Origin: Brevibacillus agri
GTDB taxonomy: Bacteria > Bacillota > Bacilli > Brevibacillales > Brevibacillaceae
Length of the DNA: 64,000 nt
Direction of reading: 5' to 3'
NCBI RefSeq assembly: GCF_004117055.1
Contig: NZ_CP026363.1
Coordinates: 1,036,001-1,100,000, forward strand
The notes under the pieces were generated by a model. The model was not told where the DNA came from. It made no database searches and saw only the letters and a program-made list of their open reading frames with translations. How positions within the stretch are numbered: the first letter of the stretch is position 1; every line of letters starts with the position of its first letter. The position numbers were made by a program, and so were the translations under genes. This document shows, one piece after another, positions 45,551-54,892 of the stretch.

Positions 45551-46444
45551 ATGGCCGTTCGAGTAACCCAGACCATGTTAAACAATAATATGATGAGAAA
45601 CTTGTCCAACTCCATGGGCAGAATGGACAAGCTCCAGGAACAGCTCTCTTCGGGAATGAAATTTTCCCGCCCTTCTGATGATCCGGTGGCGGCGAGCCGG
45701 GCGATGTTTTACCGCTCTTCCTTGATTGAGAATGAGCAGTTCCAGCGCAACGTGAACGAAGCGCAGTCTTGGATGGAGTTGTCTGACAAGTCGTTGGAAG
45801 AGGCCGGGACGATTTTGCAGCGCGTGCGTGAGTTGGCCGTAGCATCAGGCAACGGTGGGCTTGGGGCAGATTCCTTGCAAGCGATGGGAAAAGAAATCGC
45901 AGAAATTCGAGATCATTTAGGTAACATTGTCAACCAGACGGTGGGGGGACGTTACATTTTTGCAGGAACGGATACGCTAACCCCACCATATGACAAGGCC
46001 AGTGATACTTTAACGTTTACAAACAGAAATGAAATTCTGCTGGAGGTAAACAAAGGAATCCATTTGCCCATTAATGTCATCGGAGCCGATGTGTTCGATT
46101 TCAAAGGAACAGACGGCAATAACGTCTTTGATCTCTTGAAAAAGATTGTAACGGATTTGAACGACGGCAAGCCTGTTAACACAGAGCTTGGAAACATTGA
46201 CCAACAAATCGACAAGCTGCTTGCGGAGCGAGCCACGCTTGGTGCGCGGACCAACCGGATCGAACTGATAAAAGGCAGATTGGAAAATGAAGAAATTAGC
46301 GTGACCTCGCTCATGTCGCAAAACGAAGATGCCGATGTGGCGCAGGTCATTACCAACCTGAAGATGCAGGAAAACGTCCACCGCGCGGCGTTGGGGGCAG
46401 GCTCGCGAATCATTCAGCCAACATTGCTCGATTTCCTGCGCTAA
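45551..46444 (+). CDS. flgL: Flagellar hook-associated protein 3 FlgL
   Basis: 297 residues. Flagellin-like N-terminus MAVRVTQTMLNNNMMRNLSN and GMKFSRPSDDPVAASRAMFY, C-terminal coiled coil ending IIQPTLLDFLR. Second junction protein, between FlgK and the flagellin filament. 37 bp after flgK with an aaaggagc site. Confidence 0.97.
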   Translation: MAVRVTQTMLNNNMMRNLSNSMGRMDKLQEQLSSGMKFSRPSDDPVAASRAMFYRSSLIENEQFQRNVNEAQSWMELSDKSLEEAGTILQRVRELAVASGNGGLGADSLQAMGKEIAEIRDHLGNIVNQTVGGRYIFAGTDTLTPPYDKASDTLTFTNRNEILLEVNKGIHLPINVIGADVFDFKGTDGNNVFDLLKKIVTDLNDGKPVNTELGNIDQQIDKLLAERATLGARTNRIELIKGRLENEEISVTSLMSQNEDADVAQVITNLKMQENVHRAALGAGSRIIQPTLLDFLR

Positions 46445-46468
46445 TAAAATAGGGGAGACGATCAAAAA

Positions 46469-47050
46469 ATGAGACTCCCGCAAATCCAGATTCGCCAAAC
46501 TTACGCGCAACTAGGGCTGAAAATTACAAAGCCCGTTCAGGAAATTCGCCAGCCGCAGGCCGAACTGAATTTGCGTCAGGAGCCTGCCATTTTGGATATC
46601 AAGCAGGCGAAAGGACAGCTATCCATTGATACCAGTGAGGCGCGGGAGAACCTGGACCTGCGCAGCTCGGCACAGCGAACGAGAAACAATGCAGACTACG
46701 GACGCCAGAAAGTGCTGGAGGCGATTGCCCAGATCAGTATGGAAGGCGACCGTTTGGCCGCCATCGAGAACAAAGGGGCAAACCCGATCGTCGATATTTC
46801 CTTTGAAGAAAGCATTATTTATCAGAGCAGGGAGATCATTGCGGAAGGCTCGATTATCGGAGACGGTATTGAGATCAGGTACGACCTCCAGCCGGCCCAG
46901 ATCAACGTACAGGTGCGCGGCAAGAAAATGGACCCGGTTATTCATCGGCCTGTTCACAATTATACGCCGGGAAAAGTGGAAGGCTACATGAGACAATGGA
47001 ATCGTGTCGAGTTTGATGTGGTAGGATTGTATGTAGATCAAAAGATGTGA
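46469..47050 (+). CDS. yviE: YviE-type (DUF6470) flagellar-locus protein
   Basis: 193 residues. Begins MRLPQIQIRQTYAQLGLKIT, with QPQAELNLRQEPAILDIKQA and later YDLQPAQINVQVRGKKM and PGKVEGYMRQWN, the known pattern of YviE between flgL and fliW. Function not established. ggggaga upstream. Confidence 0.9.
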   Translation: MRLPQIQIRQTYAQLGLKITKPVQEIRQPQAELNLRQEPAILDIKQAKGQLSIDTSEARENLDLRSSAQRTRNNADYGRQKVLEAIAQISMEGDRLAAIENKGANPIVDISFEESIIYQSREIIAEGSIIGDGIEIRYDLQPAQINVQVRGKKMDPVIHRPVHNYTPGKVEGYMRQWNRVEFDVVGLYVDQKM

Positions 47051-47066
47051 GGCAGGAGAGAAGATC

Positions 47067-47486
47067 ATGACACAATCCCAGGCGATACAGAGCATGGAGC
47101 TGTCTTTTCCGGATGGAGTTCCCGGTTTTCCGCAGCTTTCGCGCTTTCAGATGACGCAGGAAGAAGCGGGACAGCCGTTCTTTAGCTTGAAATCTTTGGA
47201 AGACGAGCAGGTAGGCTTCTGGATGATAGACCCGTTTCCGTTTTTTCCTCAGTATGAGTTTACTTTGGCTGAAGCCGTGAAAAAACAACTGCAAATCGAG
47301 GAAGGAACGCCACTGTCCGTCCGCACCGTCATCACTGTCCGCAATGAAGGCGATGTCACCGTGAATTTGAAGGCGCCGATCATCATCAACGAGGAAAAGG
47401 CTTTGGCCAAGCAAGTGATCTTGAACGACGAAAACTACGGAATCCGCCAGCCGCTCTTTCAGCGGCCCAAAGCGGCCAGTGAGTAG
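47067..47486 (+). CDS. fliW: Flagellar assembly factor FliW
   Basis: 139 residues; FPDGVPGFPQLSRF, MIDPFPFFPQYEF and NLKAPIIINEEKALAKQVIL are FliW motifs. FliW binds free flagellin and, when not so occupied, CsrA; through this switch flagellin regulates its own translation. All three partners (fliW, csrA, hag) are in this window. csrA starts 8 bp after. Confidence 0.95.
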   Translation: MTQSQAIQSMELSFPDGVPGFPQLSRFQMTQEEAGQPFFSLKSLEDEQVGFWMIDPFPFFPQYEFTLAEAVKKQLQIEEGTPLSVRTVITVRNEGDVTVNLKAPIIINEEKALAKQVILNDENYGIRQPLFQRPKAASE

Positions 47487-47493
47487 GTGAACT

Positions 47494-47733
47494 ATGCTTG
47501 TCTTGTCGAGAAAAAAGAACGAGTCGGTGATGATTGGCGACCAGATTGAAATCAAGATCATTGCGATCGAGGGCGACGTGGTGAAAATCGGCATCGAAGC
47601 GCCGAGGGAAATAGACGTATATCGCCAGGAAATCTATCTGGCGATTAAAGAAGAAAACCGTCTGGCTTCGCAGACGAAGATCGATCTGTCGAGCCTGACG
47701 AAAATGTTTGGAACCAAATCTGATGCGCTATAG
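47494..47733 (+). CDS. csrA: Carbon storage regulator CsrA
   Basis: 79 residues. [20 protein letters not shown] start, [20 protein letters not shown] core with the RNA-binding EAPREI residues. Binds GGA motifs in the hag leader and blocks its translation. Its stop codon lies within a terminator stem. Confidence 0.97.
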   Translation: MLVLSRKKNESVMIGDQIEIKIIAIEGDVVKIGIEAPREIDVYRQEIYLAIKEENRLASQTKIDLSSLTKMFGTKSDAL

Positions 47734-47749
47734 CGTGTCAGATTTTTTT
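47717..47749 (+). terminator. Rho-independent terminator overlapping the csrA stop
   Basis: aatctga/tcagatt outer stem with inner cgct/agcg pairing, then seven T. Ends the flgM-csrA unit. Confidence 0.88.
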
Positions 47750-47836
47750 GTGCAGGTATTCGGTATTTTATTTGGATGCGAAAATAAAAGAAAGGCCTGG
47801 TGAATATGTTGTTGACCGTTGTGATTATTGATTTTT

Positions 47837-47888
47837 GTATCCAAATCAGATACTTACATTGGTTTTTTCTAGAATCCTTGCATATAAT
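47837..47888 (+). promoter_or_regulatory. Promoter and likely operator of the XRE/ImmA/PIN-like module
   Basis: TTGGTT (47859), 18 bp, TATAAT (47883-47888). An inverted repeat gtatc-n7-gatac (47837-47853) lies 5 bp upstream of the -35, a plausible binding site for the XRE protein encoded next. Confidence 0.6.
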
Positions 47889-47913
47889 AACAGTATAGGG
47901 AGGTGTTATAACC

Positions 47914-48300
47914 TTGAATGCGAAAGAAATTGCTGGAACCAACATCAAAAAGTATTTGGATGCGAAAGGAGTCAAGCATAGCTGGGTAATGGAGCGAACG
48001 GGCATCAGTAAAAAAGCCTTTTACGATTTATTGCGAGGGGAAGGCAATGTAGACAAACACATTGAGAAAATCAGTGATCTTTTTCGGATTAAAGACCCTT
48101 TATTTTTCTACTCGCATTTTAAAGAGCCAACCCCGCCGCAAGAAATCGAAGATCGCTACAGCTTTACGAAATCTGTTGCTATGTCATTTCATGGAGAACA
48201 AACCAGAGATTTTGCAGAGTCAATGGAAGTCTTGGCCGATTTGATAAATATGCTCGATGTTCTTCACTCCATAAACGAAGAGACAGGGAATCGTAACTAA
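47914..48300 (+). CDS. XRE-family regulator of a three-gene module
   Basis: 128 residues from TTG with agggaggtg upstream. HTH in residues 8-60: NIKKYLDAKGVKHSWVMERT and GISKKAFYDLLRGEG. The C-terminal half is helical and acidic (ESMEVLADLINMLDVLHSIN), likely for dimerisation or as the cleavage target of the peptidase encoded downstream. In ImmR/ImmA-type pairs the peptidase inactivates the XRE repressor. 20 bp before the peptidase gene. Confidence 0.88.
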   Translation: MNAKEIAGTNIKKYLDAKGVKHSWVMERTGISKKAFYDLLRGEGNVDKHIEKISDLFRIKDPLFFYSHFKEPTPPQEIEDRYSFTKSVAMSFHGEQTRDFAESMEVLADLINMLDVLHSINEETGNRN

Positions 48301-48320
48301 TAGGCACGGAGGTTGCCACC

Positions 48321-49112
48321 GTGATTACTCAAAAAAACTTGGAAAGCTTGTTAAAGCTGAACGAAAGCTTGCTGCCGGAAATTCGTGAAAAACTAATGGC
48401 GATTCGCATGAACCCGGACCCGTTGCTGGCCCAAAAGCCATTAGAGTACGTAAAGACCGTTTTAAGAGAAGAAGCGAATGTCATAGAATTTCCTGTTCCT
48501 CATGACAGCTATGGCGGACTGGTCTATTATTTGAACGGCAGATTTTATATTCATATCAATACAGGTCAGCCTAAAGTATATGAGAACTTTATGTGGGCTC
48601 ATGAATATTACCATTTTCTGTTCGATCGTGATAAACTGCGTGATCGAAACCACCACTATATGTTCACGGATGGAATACTTGATCCAGACGAGCGACTTCC
48701 TCATTTGTTTGCCTCTGAATTTTTAATCGACAATCATATTCTGCGAAGGAAGTTTGCCTATAGTCAAAAAGCATTTGCAAACGAATCCCTTGCCCTGCAA
48801 ATTATTCGATTGATCCCGACTTTTGAAGTTCCTTACAAGGCGCTCGTTGTCAAGCTGGCTCAGGAGCAGCTTATTTCAATCGAACAAGCAAAGGAAGTTG
48901 TTGATTTTTCTTATCGAGACTTTCTTCCGGATGATGTGAGTTCATCCTTGTTAGAGCCTACGAGGACGATACTGATTGACAGTTTTGAACAATTGTTGGA
49001 CGCTGCAAAGGAAGGCCTTCATGACGATGACCTGCGTGCCATCCAGGCCCAGTTCGCGAGCCACCTAAAAAAGATCAAGAAATGGAAAGAGGTATGCAGG
49101 GAGGGTATCTGA
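48321..49112 (+). CDS. ImmA/IrrE-family metallopeptidase
   Basis: 263 residues from GTG with cggaggt upstream. The zinc motif is HEYYH (residues 94-98, in FMWAHEYYHFLF); a third ligand is probably a Glu in DERLPHLFASEFLID (133). Flanking helices match the ImmA/IrrE fold, whose members cleave XRE-type repressors or antitoxins, for example on DNA damage. The C-terminal 100 residues are an all-helical extension. The stop codon overlaps the next start (TGATG), so production of the PIN-like protein is coupled. Confidence 0.88.
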   Translation: MITQKNLESLLKLNESLLPEIREKLMAIRMNPDPLLAQKPLEYVKTVLREEANVIEFPVPHDSYGGLVYYLNGRFYIHINTGQPKVYENFMWAHEYYHFLFDRDKLRDRNHHYMFTDGILDPDERLPHLFASEFLIDNHILRRKFAYSQKAFANESLALQIIRLIPTFEVPYKALVVKLAQEQLISIEQAKEVVDFSYRDFLPDDVSSSLLEPTRTILIDSFEQLLDAAKEGLHDDDLRAIQAQFASHLKKIKKWKEVCREGI

Positions 49113-50002
49113 TGTCTGCCGCCAGTGATCCAAAATGGGAATCGATTCGCCCATTCCTGAATCTGGATACGAAAAAGCTATACGGATCATTAACGCAAGA
49201 AAAAGCTTGCTATATACTGGATAACCAGTTCATGACCTCCCTGAAAAAAAGCATTCCCGATCTGCCGAGATTGCTCCAAGGGATGAGTGAATCTGCGATC
49301 ATCCTGATACCTGAGGAAGTGTTGCTGGAAGCCGGAAAAAACCTGCCGGGCAAAGAAAGAGTCGAGGAGCTATACTACGATTTTTTTCGGGAACTGTCTC
49401 GACACAAAACAATCTATGTGACTGCTTTGACCGGAATTTGCGAGATCGTCTGCGAATCGACGGCAGTTGCTGCGGCCTTGCACAAAATCCGCAGTATAGC
49501 TATCGAATCCGTGCCGACCAATCCGGTGATCCAGGCTGAGATCCAAAGCTTGGCTCTGCACGCCAAAGAAGATGTGGGCAAGCTCAGTGCCTGCATGCAG
49601 GCGACCGGTCGGGATGGCGGCGAGAGAATCGTCAATTTGATGGCGCTCCTGTTGATAGGCGAGTATTTCGGTCCGATTTTTGTATGCAGCGACGATAGAA
49701 AGGGGATTTACACCCCCTATAAAGCCTATCAAAAGAACGAGAAGTTGCGAGAGTGGATCGGTGTTGGGGGAATAGACGAATTTCGGGAGATGTTCCAGCT
49801 TATGTCGTTTGACCGGTTGTTGCAAAAGGCGGTATACGAGGTGGAATGTACGCAGCAAGAAACGATGGAACTGCTCAGGCGTTGTCGACCTTCCGAAAAA
49901 AATGTTCTCTATTCCATAGACGGCTTGGCGGAAAACGACGAGCTTTCGCACGAACGCTTTGCGGAGCTTTTGGCTCAGAAACGAATACAGATAACATTTT
50001 GA
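49112..50002 (+). CDS. PIN-like domain protein, putative nuclease of the XRE/ImmA module
   Basis: 296 residues from ATG 49112 (gggaggg upstream). The centre has PIN-type features: a strand ending in Asp37 ([10 protein letters not shown]), conserved-looking Glu73 ([12 protein letters not shown]), Glu171 in [20 protein letters not shown] and a strand ending in Asp194-Asp195 ([20 protein letters not shown]). The acid spacing and the final CSDD-strand are typical of PIN RNases, but no close subfamily is recognised. The C-terminal 80 residues are helical. Cotranslated with the metallopeptidase, followed by a terminator. Could be a toxin, a defence effector or a regulatory nuclease. Confidence 0.68.
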   Translation: MSAASDPKWESIRPFLNLDTKKLYGSLTQEKACYILDNQFMTSLKKSIPDLPRLLQGMSESAIILIPEEVLLEAGKNLPGKERVEELYYDFFRELSRHKTIYVTALTGICEIVCESTAVAAALHKIRSIAIESVPTNPVIQAEIQSLALHAKEDVGKLSACMQATGRDGGERIVNLMALLLIGEYFGPIFVCSDDRKGIYTPYKAYQKNEKLREWIGVGGIDEFREMFQLMSFDRLLQKAVYEVECTQQETMELLRRCRPSEKNVLYSIDGLAENDELSHERFAELLAQKRIQITF

Positions 50003-50006
50003 GGAG

Positions 50007-50032
50007 GAGCCAGGCGAGAATGGCTCTTTTTT
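50007..50032 (+). terminator. Rho-independent terminator after the module
   Basis: gagcca/tggctc stem, 8-nt loop, six T. Confidence 0.8.
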
Positions 50033-50094
50033 GTTGGATCTTCATTGGCAAAATCGTCGCACAGTTTTTTTGCAAAAAAAAGTAGAAAAAAGAC

Positions 50095-50122
50095 TAAACA
50101 AGGATGAATCTCCCACCGATAA
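50095..50122 (+). promoter_or_regulatory. Sigma-D (flagellar) promoter of hag
   Basis: TAAA (50095-50098), 16 bp, ACCGATAA (50115-50122); seven of eight -10 bases match the GCCGATAA consensus. About 110 bp of leader follows. Confidence 0.82.
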
Positions 50123-50196
50123 TAAAACTGTAGGGGAAAAACGGCCTAAGCGCGCGATTGGGTTCGGCTTTTCCGAAACATTACCCAAACCTTCCG

Positions 50197-50226
50197 CAGG
50201 GACGTGGAGGGCACACTCAAGGAGGA
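50197..50226 (+). promoter_or_regulatory. Candidate CsrA-binding sites in the hag leader
   Basis: Three GGA motifs (cagggac, gtggaggg, caaggagga), the last being the Shine-Dalgarno itself. This resembles the B. subtilis hag leader, where CsrA occludes ribosome binding. Confidence 0.65.
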
Positions 50227-50234
50227 AAATATTC

Positions 50235-51929
50235 ATGCGTATTAACCACAATATCGCATCTTTGAACACTTATCGTCAGTTGACTGGTAACCAAGCTGCA
50301 ACAAACAAAAACATCGAGAAACTGTCTTCCGGTCTCCGCATCAACCGTGCTGGTGATGACGCGGCTGGTCTGGCAATCTCTGAAAAAATGCGCTCCCAAG
50401 TTCGCGGTTTGGACATGGCTTCCAAAAACGCGCAAGATGGTATCTCTCTGATCCAAACGGCTGAGGGTGCCCTGAACGAAACGCACAGCATCCTGCAACG
50501 TATGCGCGAACTGGCTAACCAATCTGCAAACGGAACGAACACAGACGCTGACCGCGCCGCTCTGCAAGATGAAATGAACCAATTGACTTCCGAGATCAAC
50601 CGTATCGGTAACACTACTGAGTTCAACACTCAGAAGTTGCTGAATGGTGGAATTGGTAGCAACGATGGAGCGAAAATTACAAAAGCAACTAGTGCTGTTA
50701 TTGATGGCGGTACGGCTTGGGTGGCAGCTGATACAAGTGGACAGACTGGTTCAATCAAGGTAGATGGTCAAACTTTTGATATTACTTCCGTCTTGAATCA
50801 AAACTGGACAGATTATAAAGGATCTGGTTCAGATGGTACAATAGACGACTTTATCAATGAGTTGAAAAATGTTACTTCTGGTGGAACCAAGCTTTCTGAT
50901 CTTGTAAACATTGAAAAGAATGCTGCGGGTAATGGCCTGAAATTTACTGCGAAATCTGAAGGTGCTGCTAGCACACTTGAGGTTAAAGTAGGTACTGGTA
51001 ATGATGACGCAGCGATAATGCTCGGTTATGCTGACGAAACAACCTTGACAGGTATTGGAGAAGTAAAAGGAACCCCAACTACCATTGAGCGTGCAGGTCT
51101 GCAAGGAACAGCAGTAACAGCAGCTATTTCTGTTTCAGCTAATAGTGGATTTAAGTTGACAGTGGGTGGCGGAAACGAAGTTGAAGTTAAATTCGATGAT
51201 GCTAAAACATATACAAATGACGATGCAGGCCGCGCAGATTTTGTAAAAGATTTGAATGCAGCACTTCAAAAGGCTGGTCTGGATGGTCAGGTAACAGCTA
51301 GTTTGTCTGCGAATAATGAAATTCAATTGATATCTGAGACCGGTAAAGATCTGGATATTGTAACTGGATCGGTAACTGGTTTAACTAATACTGGAATTAC
51401 TGATGCTCTTACCCCACAAAACGTTGAACAAGTTGTAGGGCCTGGGGTTCAAGGTTCCGGCTTTACTACGAAGTTCCAAATCGGCGCTAACAAAGGTCAA
51501 TCCATGTCCTTGGATATTAGCGACATGCGTTCCGCTGCACTGGGTATCACTGGTAATGCTGGTCAAAAAGGCTTCACAAAAACAAATTCCGTGACTAACG
51601 GTACTAATGACATCAAATCCGAAGCAGCTCTGAATATCTCCACCAAAGAAGATGCTTCCAATGCAATCGAAGTTCTCGATAAAGCAATCAACAAAGTTTC
51701 TAGCGAACGCGCGAAACTGGGTGCTGTTCAAAACCGTCTGGAGCACACCATCAACAACCTGGGTACTGCTTCCGAGAACCTGACAGCCGCTGAATCCCGT
51801 ATCCGCGACGTAGATATGGCGAAAGAAATGATGGAACAAACCAAGAACAACATCTTGGCTCAAGCCGCCCAAGCTATGTTGGCTCAAGCTAACCAACAGC
51901 CACAAGGCGTTCTGCAACTGCTCCGCTAA
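50235..51929 (+). CDS. hag: Flagellin
   Basis: 564 residues from ATG 50235 (caaggagg upstream). Conserved ends: [40 protein letters not shown] and [20 protein letters not shown] at the start; [20 protein letters not shown] and [16 protein letters not shown] at the end. Between about 145 and 445 lies a variable surface domain rich in Thr, Asp and Gly, so the protein is nearly twice the size of B. subtilis Hag. Codon bias is strong in the ends and weaker in the central part, suggesting that the middle was exchanged. Confidence 0.97.
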   Translation: MRINHNIASLNTYRQLTGNQAATNKNIEKLSSGLRINRAGDDAAGLAISEKMRSQVRGLDMASKNAQDGISLIQTAEGALNETHSILQRMRELANQSANGTNTDADRAALQDEMNQLTSEINRIGNTTEFNTQKLLNGGIGSNDGAKITKATSAVIDGGTAWVAADTSGQTGSIKVDGQTFDITSVLNQNWTDYKGSGSDGTIDDFINELKNVTSGGTKLSDLVNIEKNAAGNGLKFTAKSEGAASTLEVKVGTGNDDAAIMLGYADETTLTGIGEVKGTPTTIERAGLQGTAVTAAISVSANSGFKLTVGGGNEVEVKFDDAKTYTNDDAGRADFVKDLNAALQKAGLDGQVTASLSANNEIQLISETGKDLDIVTGSVTGLTNTGITDALTPQNVEQVVGPGVQGSGFTTKFQIGANKGQSMSLDISDMRSAALGITGNAGQKGFTKTNSVTNGTNDIKSEAALNISTKEDASNAIEVLDKAINKVSSERAKLGAVQNRLEHTINNLGTASENLTAAESRIRDVDMAKEMMEQTKNNILAQAAQAMLAQANQQPQGVLQLLR

Positions 51930-51943
51930 TCGAAATACCCCTG

Positions 51944-51974
51944 GAGACCTTAGATATTCTAAGGTCTCTTTTTT
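51944..51974 (+). terminator. Rho-independent terminator after hag
   Basis: Perfect 11-bp stem gagaccttaga/tctaaggtctc, 3-nt loop, six T. Confidence 0.95.
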
Positions 51975-52019
51975 GTCATTCCTACCGAAAGAAATCTCTC
52001 ATTCGAGGTATATCCTCCT

Positions 52020-52046
52020 TAAATCCTCCTCCATTTTTTCCGATAC
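52020..52046 (+). promoter_or_regulatory. Sigma-D promoter of flaG-fliD-fliS-fliT
   Basis: TAAA (52020-52023), 15 bp, TCCGATAC (52039-52046); six of eight -10 bases match the consensus. Confidence 0.72.
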
Positions 52047-52081
52047 ATACAATAAGGAGAAACCGGAATGGAGGTTAATAC

Positions 52082-52441
52082 ATGGACGTATCTATCAATA
52101 GTCAATCAGGATTAGGGACGAAGGCAGCGGGAGTGCCTGTACAGGCAGCGTCTGCAGGTGTACCAGCGGCAAAGGAAAGCAAACCGGAGGCAGAGACAGC
52201 CACTCAGCAGTACTCTGAAAAAGAACTCGGAAAAGCGGTAGACGACCTGAACAAATGGATGCAGCAAACGCAAAGCACGCATCTGCAGTTTCGTCTGCAC
52301 GAGCAACTCAAAGAATATTATGTGGAAATCGTCAACGACTCGACTAAAGAAGTCATTCGCCAGGTTCCTTCCAAAAAAATTATGGACATAGCGGCCAAAA
52401 TGCAAGAAATGATCGGGTTGTTGGTTGACGAGAAACGATAG
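52082..52441 (+). CDS. flaG: FlaG-family flagellar protein
   Basis: 119 residues. A disordered Gln/Ala/Lys-rich start precedes the FlaG domain: LGKAVDDLNKWMQQTQSTHL, FRLHEQLKEYYVEIVND, EVIRQVPSKKIMDIAAKMQE. Influences filament length in other species. It leads the fliD operon behind a sigma-D promoter. Confidence 0.92.
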   Translation: MDVSINSQSGLGTKAAGVPVQAASAGVPAAKESKPEAETATQQYSEKELGKAVDDLNKWMQQTQSTHLQFRLHEQLKEYYVEIVNDSTKEVIRQVPSKKIMDIAAKMQEMIGLLVDEKR

Positions 52442-52457
52442 AGAAGGAGGGATTGAC

Positions 52458-54011
52458 ATGGTTAGTCCGATTCGTTTTTCTGGTCTCGTTTCCGGACTGG
52501 ATACGGACAGCATGGTCAAGGAATTGATGAAAGCCCAGCGCGCACCTTTAAACAAGATGCTGCAGAAAAAGCAATTGGAAACATGGAAGCGCGACGCTTA
52601 CCGCGAAATGAACGCACTGCTGTTGGATTTCCGCCTGAACACAGTAAGCGACATGCGTTTGCAAGGTCCATACCTGAAAAAAAAGCTCGTATCAGATAAT
52701 GAAGGTGCGGCTTCGATCAAGCAAGTAGGAATGCCTAATTTGCCTACCTACAAAGTGACGGTAAACACCCTGGCTACAGAAGCCGAGCCAGCTAGAATGG
52801 ATACGACTACGACAGTGGCAGCAGCCGATTCTGCGAAAAATCTATCTACTGCGGGTTTGAGCGGATCTTTCGAACTGACGGTGAATGGTACGAAAATTAC
52901 GATCAACGATACCGATTCCATGGAGAGCGCTGTTAAAAAAATCAATGAACAGACCTCCAAGACAGGGGTAGCAGCAACTTTCTTTAACGGTAAATTGATT
53001 TTTTCTTCCACTTCCGCTGGGGAAAATGCAAAAATCAAGCTCGAGTACACAAACGATGACAACGCGAAAGTTTTTGGCCTGTTTGATAGCGGCGTTACAG
53101 CAGGAGATCCGGCAACCAAAGAAGCTCAGGGTCAAAAAAGTATAGATGGATCTGTTACCATTAATGGCGTGACTACTGCGATCAGCAGCAACAAGTTTAC
53201 CTTTGACGGCATCGAGTTCGAACTGAAAAAAGCAGAATCGTTTACCGTAAACTCTATGCAGGACGACGAGGCCATCTTCAAGTCCATTAAAGGCTTCATT
53301 GATAAGTACAACGAAGTCATCGACAAGATTAATAAAAAAATTAGCGAGCCTCGCTATAAAGACTACCAACCTCTGCTCGAGGAAGAGAAAAGCGCTTTGG
53401 ATGAGAAGCAAATTGAGAAGTGGGAAGAAAAAGCAAAAAGCGGTGTCCTCCTTCGCGATTCTGTCCTGTCATCCGCGCTGACGGAGATGCGCCAAATCTT
53501 CTCTACGGTTGTAGCAGGCATGGGCGATGAAAATTTTGACACTCTCTCTGATATCGGGATCAGCACAGCAAAAGCGGATGCCAAGTTCAGCTATGCCAAC
53601 TACATGGAAAAAGGGAAGCTGTACATCGACGAAGAGAAGCTGCGCAAAGCCATTCGTGAAAACGGCACACAGGTAATGGATTTGTTTACCAAAAATCCGG
53701 CGGAGACAACGACAGACAAAGACCAGATGCTACGAGAAACGGGAATCGCCAAAAGACTGTATAACAGTCTGACTGGCATGATGTCTAAAATTACAGACAT
53801 TGCCGGTTCTTCTTCCATGGGCGATATCTCCGACAGCTACTCCATGGGCCGACAAATGAAAACTCTCACGAAAAACATCAGCACTCTGGAGCTGCGCATG
53901 AAGAACATGGAGGAGCGCTACTACCGCCAATTCACCGCTATGGAACAAGCGATGAGCAAGGCAAATTCGCAGAGTAGTTGGCTCGCCCAGCAATTCAGCA
54001 GCGGCAGGTAG
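52458..54011 (+). CDS. fliD: Flagellar filament cap protein FliD (HAP2)
   Basis: 517 residues from ATG 52458 with gaaggagg. N-terminal IRFSGLVSGLDTDSMVKELM and C-terminal coiled coil (SWLAQQFSS) match FliD; the middle carries the NGTKITINDTDSMESAVKKI type motif. Caps the growing filament and folds flagellin. 16 bp after flaG, 18 bp before fliS. Confidence 0.96.
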   Translation: MVSPIRFSGLVSGLDTDSMVKELMKAQRAPLNKMLQKKQLETWKRDAYREMNALLLDFRLNTVSDMRLQGPYLKKKLVSDNEGAASIKQVGMPNLPTYKVTVNTLATEAEPARMDTTTTVAAADSAKNLSTAGLSGSFELTVNGTKITINDTDSMESAVKKINEQTSKTGVAATFFNGKLIFSSTSAGENAKIKLEYTNDDNAKVFGLFDSGVTAGDPATKEAQGQKSIDGSVTINGVTTAISSNKFTFDGIEFELKKAESFTVNSMQDDEAIFKSIKGFIDKYNEVIDKINKKISEPRYKDYQPLLEEEKSALDEKQIEKWEEKAKSGVLLRDSVLSSALTEMRQIFSTVVAGMGDENFDTLSDIGISTAKADAKFSYANYMEKGKLYIDEEKLRKAIRENGTQVMDLFTKNPAETTTDKDQMLRETGIAKRLYNSLTGMMSKITDIAGSSSMGDISDSYSMGRQMKTLTKNISTLELRMKNMEERYYRQFTAMEQAMSKANSQSSWLAQQFSSGR

Positions 54012-54029
54012 GATCGAAAGGAGCCGGAT

Positions 54030-54413
54030 ATGATGGCCTATCAACAATCGTTACAAGCTTACCAAACGAACTCGGTAAACACAGCCAATCCAGGGGAATT
54101 GACGTTGATGCTCTACAACGGAGCGCTGAAATTTCTGAAGCAGTCAAAAGCAGCGATTGCCGAAAAAAAATTCGACAAAGCCAACGAGTACAACAAACGC
54201 GTGCAAGATATCGTAGGCGAGCTGATGGTTACGCTGGACCAAAAATACCCGATCGCCCAGCAAATGATGTCGTTGTACGAATATATGCAAACAAGACTGA
54301 TCGAAGCCAACCTCAAAAAGGAAACCTCCATTCTGGATGAGGTAGAAGGACTTCTCACCCAATTCCGCGACACATGGAAGCAAGCCATGGTCTTGGCAAA
54401 AACGCAAGGGTAG
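54030..54413 (+). CDS. fliS: Flagellar export chaperone FliS
   Basis: 127 residues (ATG 54030 or 54033). AYQQSLQAYQTNSVNTANPG, ELTLMLYNGALKFLKQSK and the four-helix layout are diagnostic. Prevents early flagellin polymerisation in the cytoplasm. Overlap-free, 3 bp before the FliT-like gene. Confidence 0.96.
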   Translation: MMAYQQSLQAYQTNSVNTANPGELTLMLYNGALKFLKQSKAAIAEKKFDKANEYNKRVQDIVGELMVTLDQKYPIAQQMMSLYEYMQTRLIEANLKKETSILDEVEGLLTQFRDTWKQAMVLAKTQG

Positions 54414-54416
54414 CGG

Positions 54417-54803
54417 ATGGAGATGTCATTTCAACTAACGAGAGAGACAGTCGAGCCGCTATTTCAACAGCTATTGCTTCATTCTCATGATTTGGAGAAA
54501 GCCGTCTTGAAGGAAGAAGCAGAGCCGGAGGAATGGCTCGAGCTGTTGGACAAACGCGAAGAGGTACTGGGGCAAATTGCTGATGCAATCGATCGGGGAT
54601 TTGTTCTGCCGCCAGAATGGAATCTGCAGTACGCCACGCCATTTTTGGAGATTGACCAGCGCTTGCTTCCGGTTATGCAGGAGAAGCAGGACGAACTGTC
54701 CGAGAAAATCAACCAGATCCAACGCGGTCGAACGGCTAACAAACAGTACGGAGGCTATAGCGGATCTCCGGCATATGGCGCTTTTTTTGACACCAAGAAA
54801 TAA
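54417..54803 (+). CDS. fliT: FliT-like flagellar chaperone
   Basis: 128 residues, helical, in the standard fliT position after fliS. Sequence is weakly conserved: WLELLDKREEVLGQIADAID, LEIDQRLLPVMQEKQDELSE, then a Gly/Tyr/Ser tail ending GAFFDTKK. In other species FliT chaperones FliD. Assigned mostly by position and size. Confidence 0.75.
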   Translation: MEMSFQLTRETVEPLFQQLLLHSHDLEKAVLKEEAEPEEWLELLDKREEVLGQIADAIDRGFVLPPEWNLQYATPFLEIDQRLLPVMQEKQDELSEKINQIQRGRTANKQYGGYSGSPAYGAFFDTKK

Positions 54804-54892
54804 CGGTCATGATACATTTGGATAAGCTCCCTCTTGACTGAATAGGTGCGTGCGTCAATTAGCCGTACTTGTTCGATTCAGGAGGGATTTTT

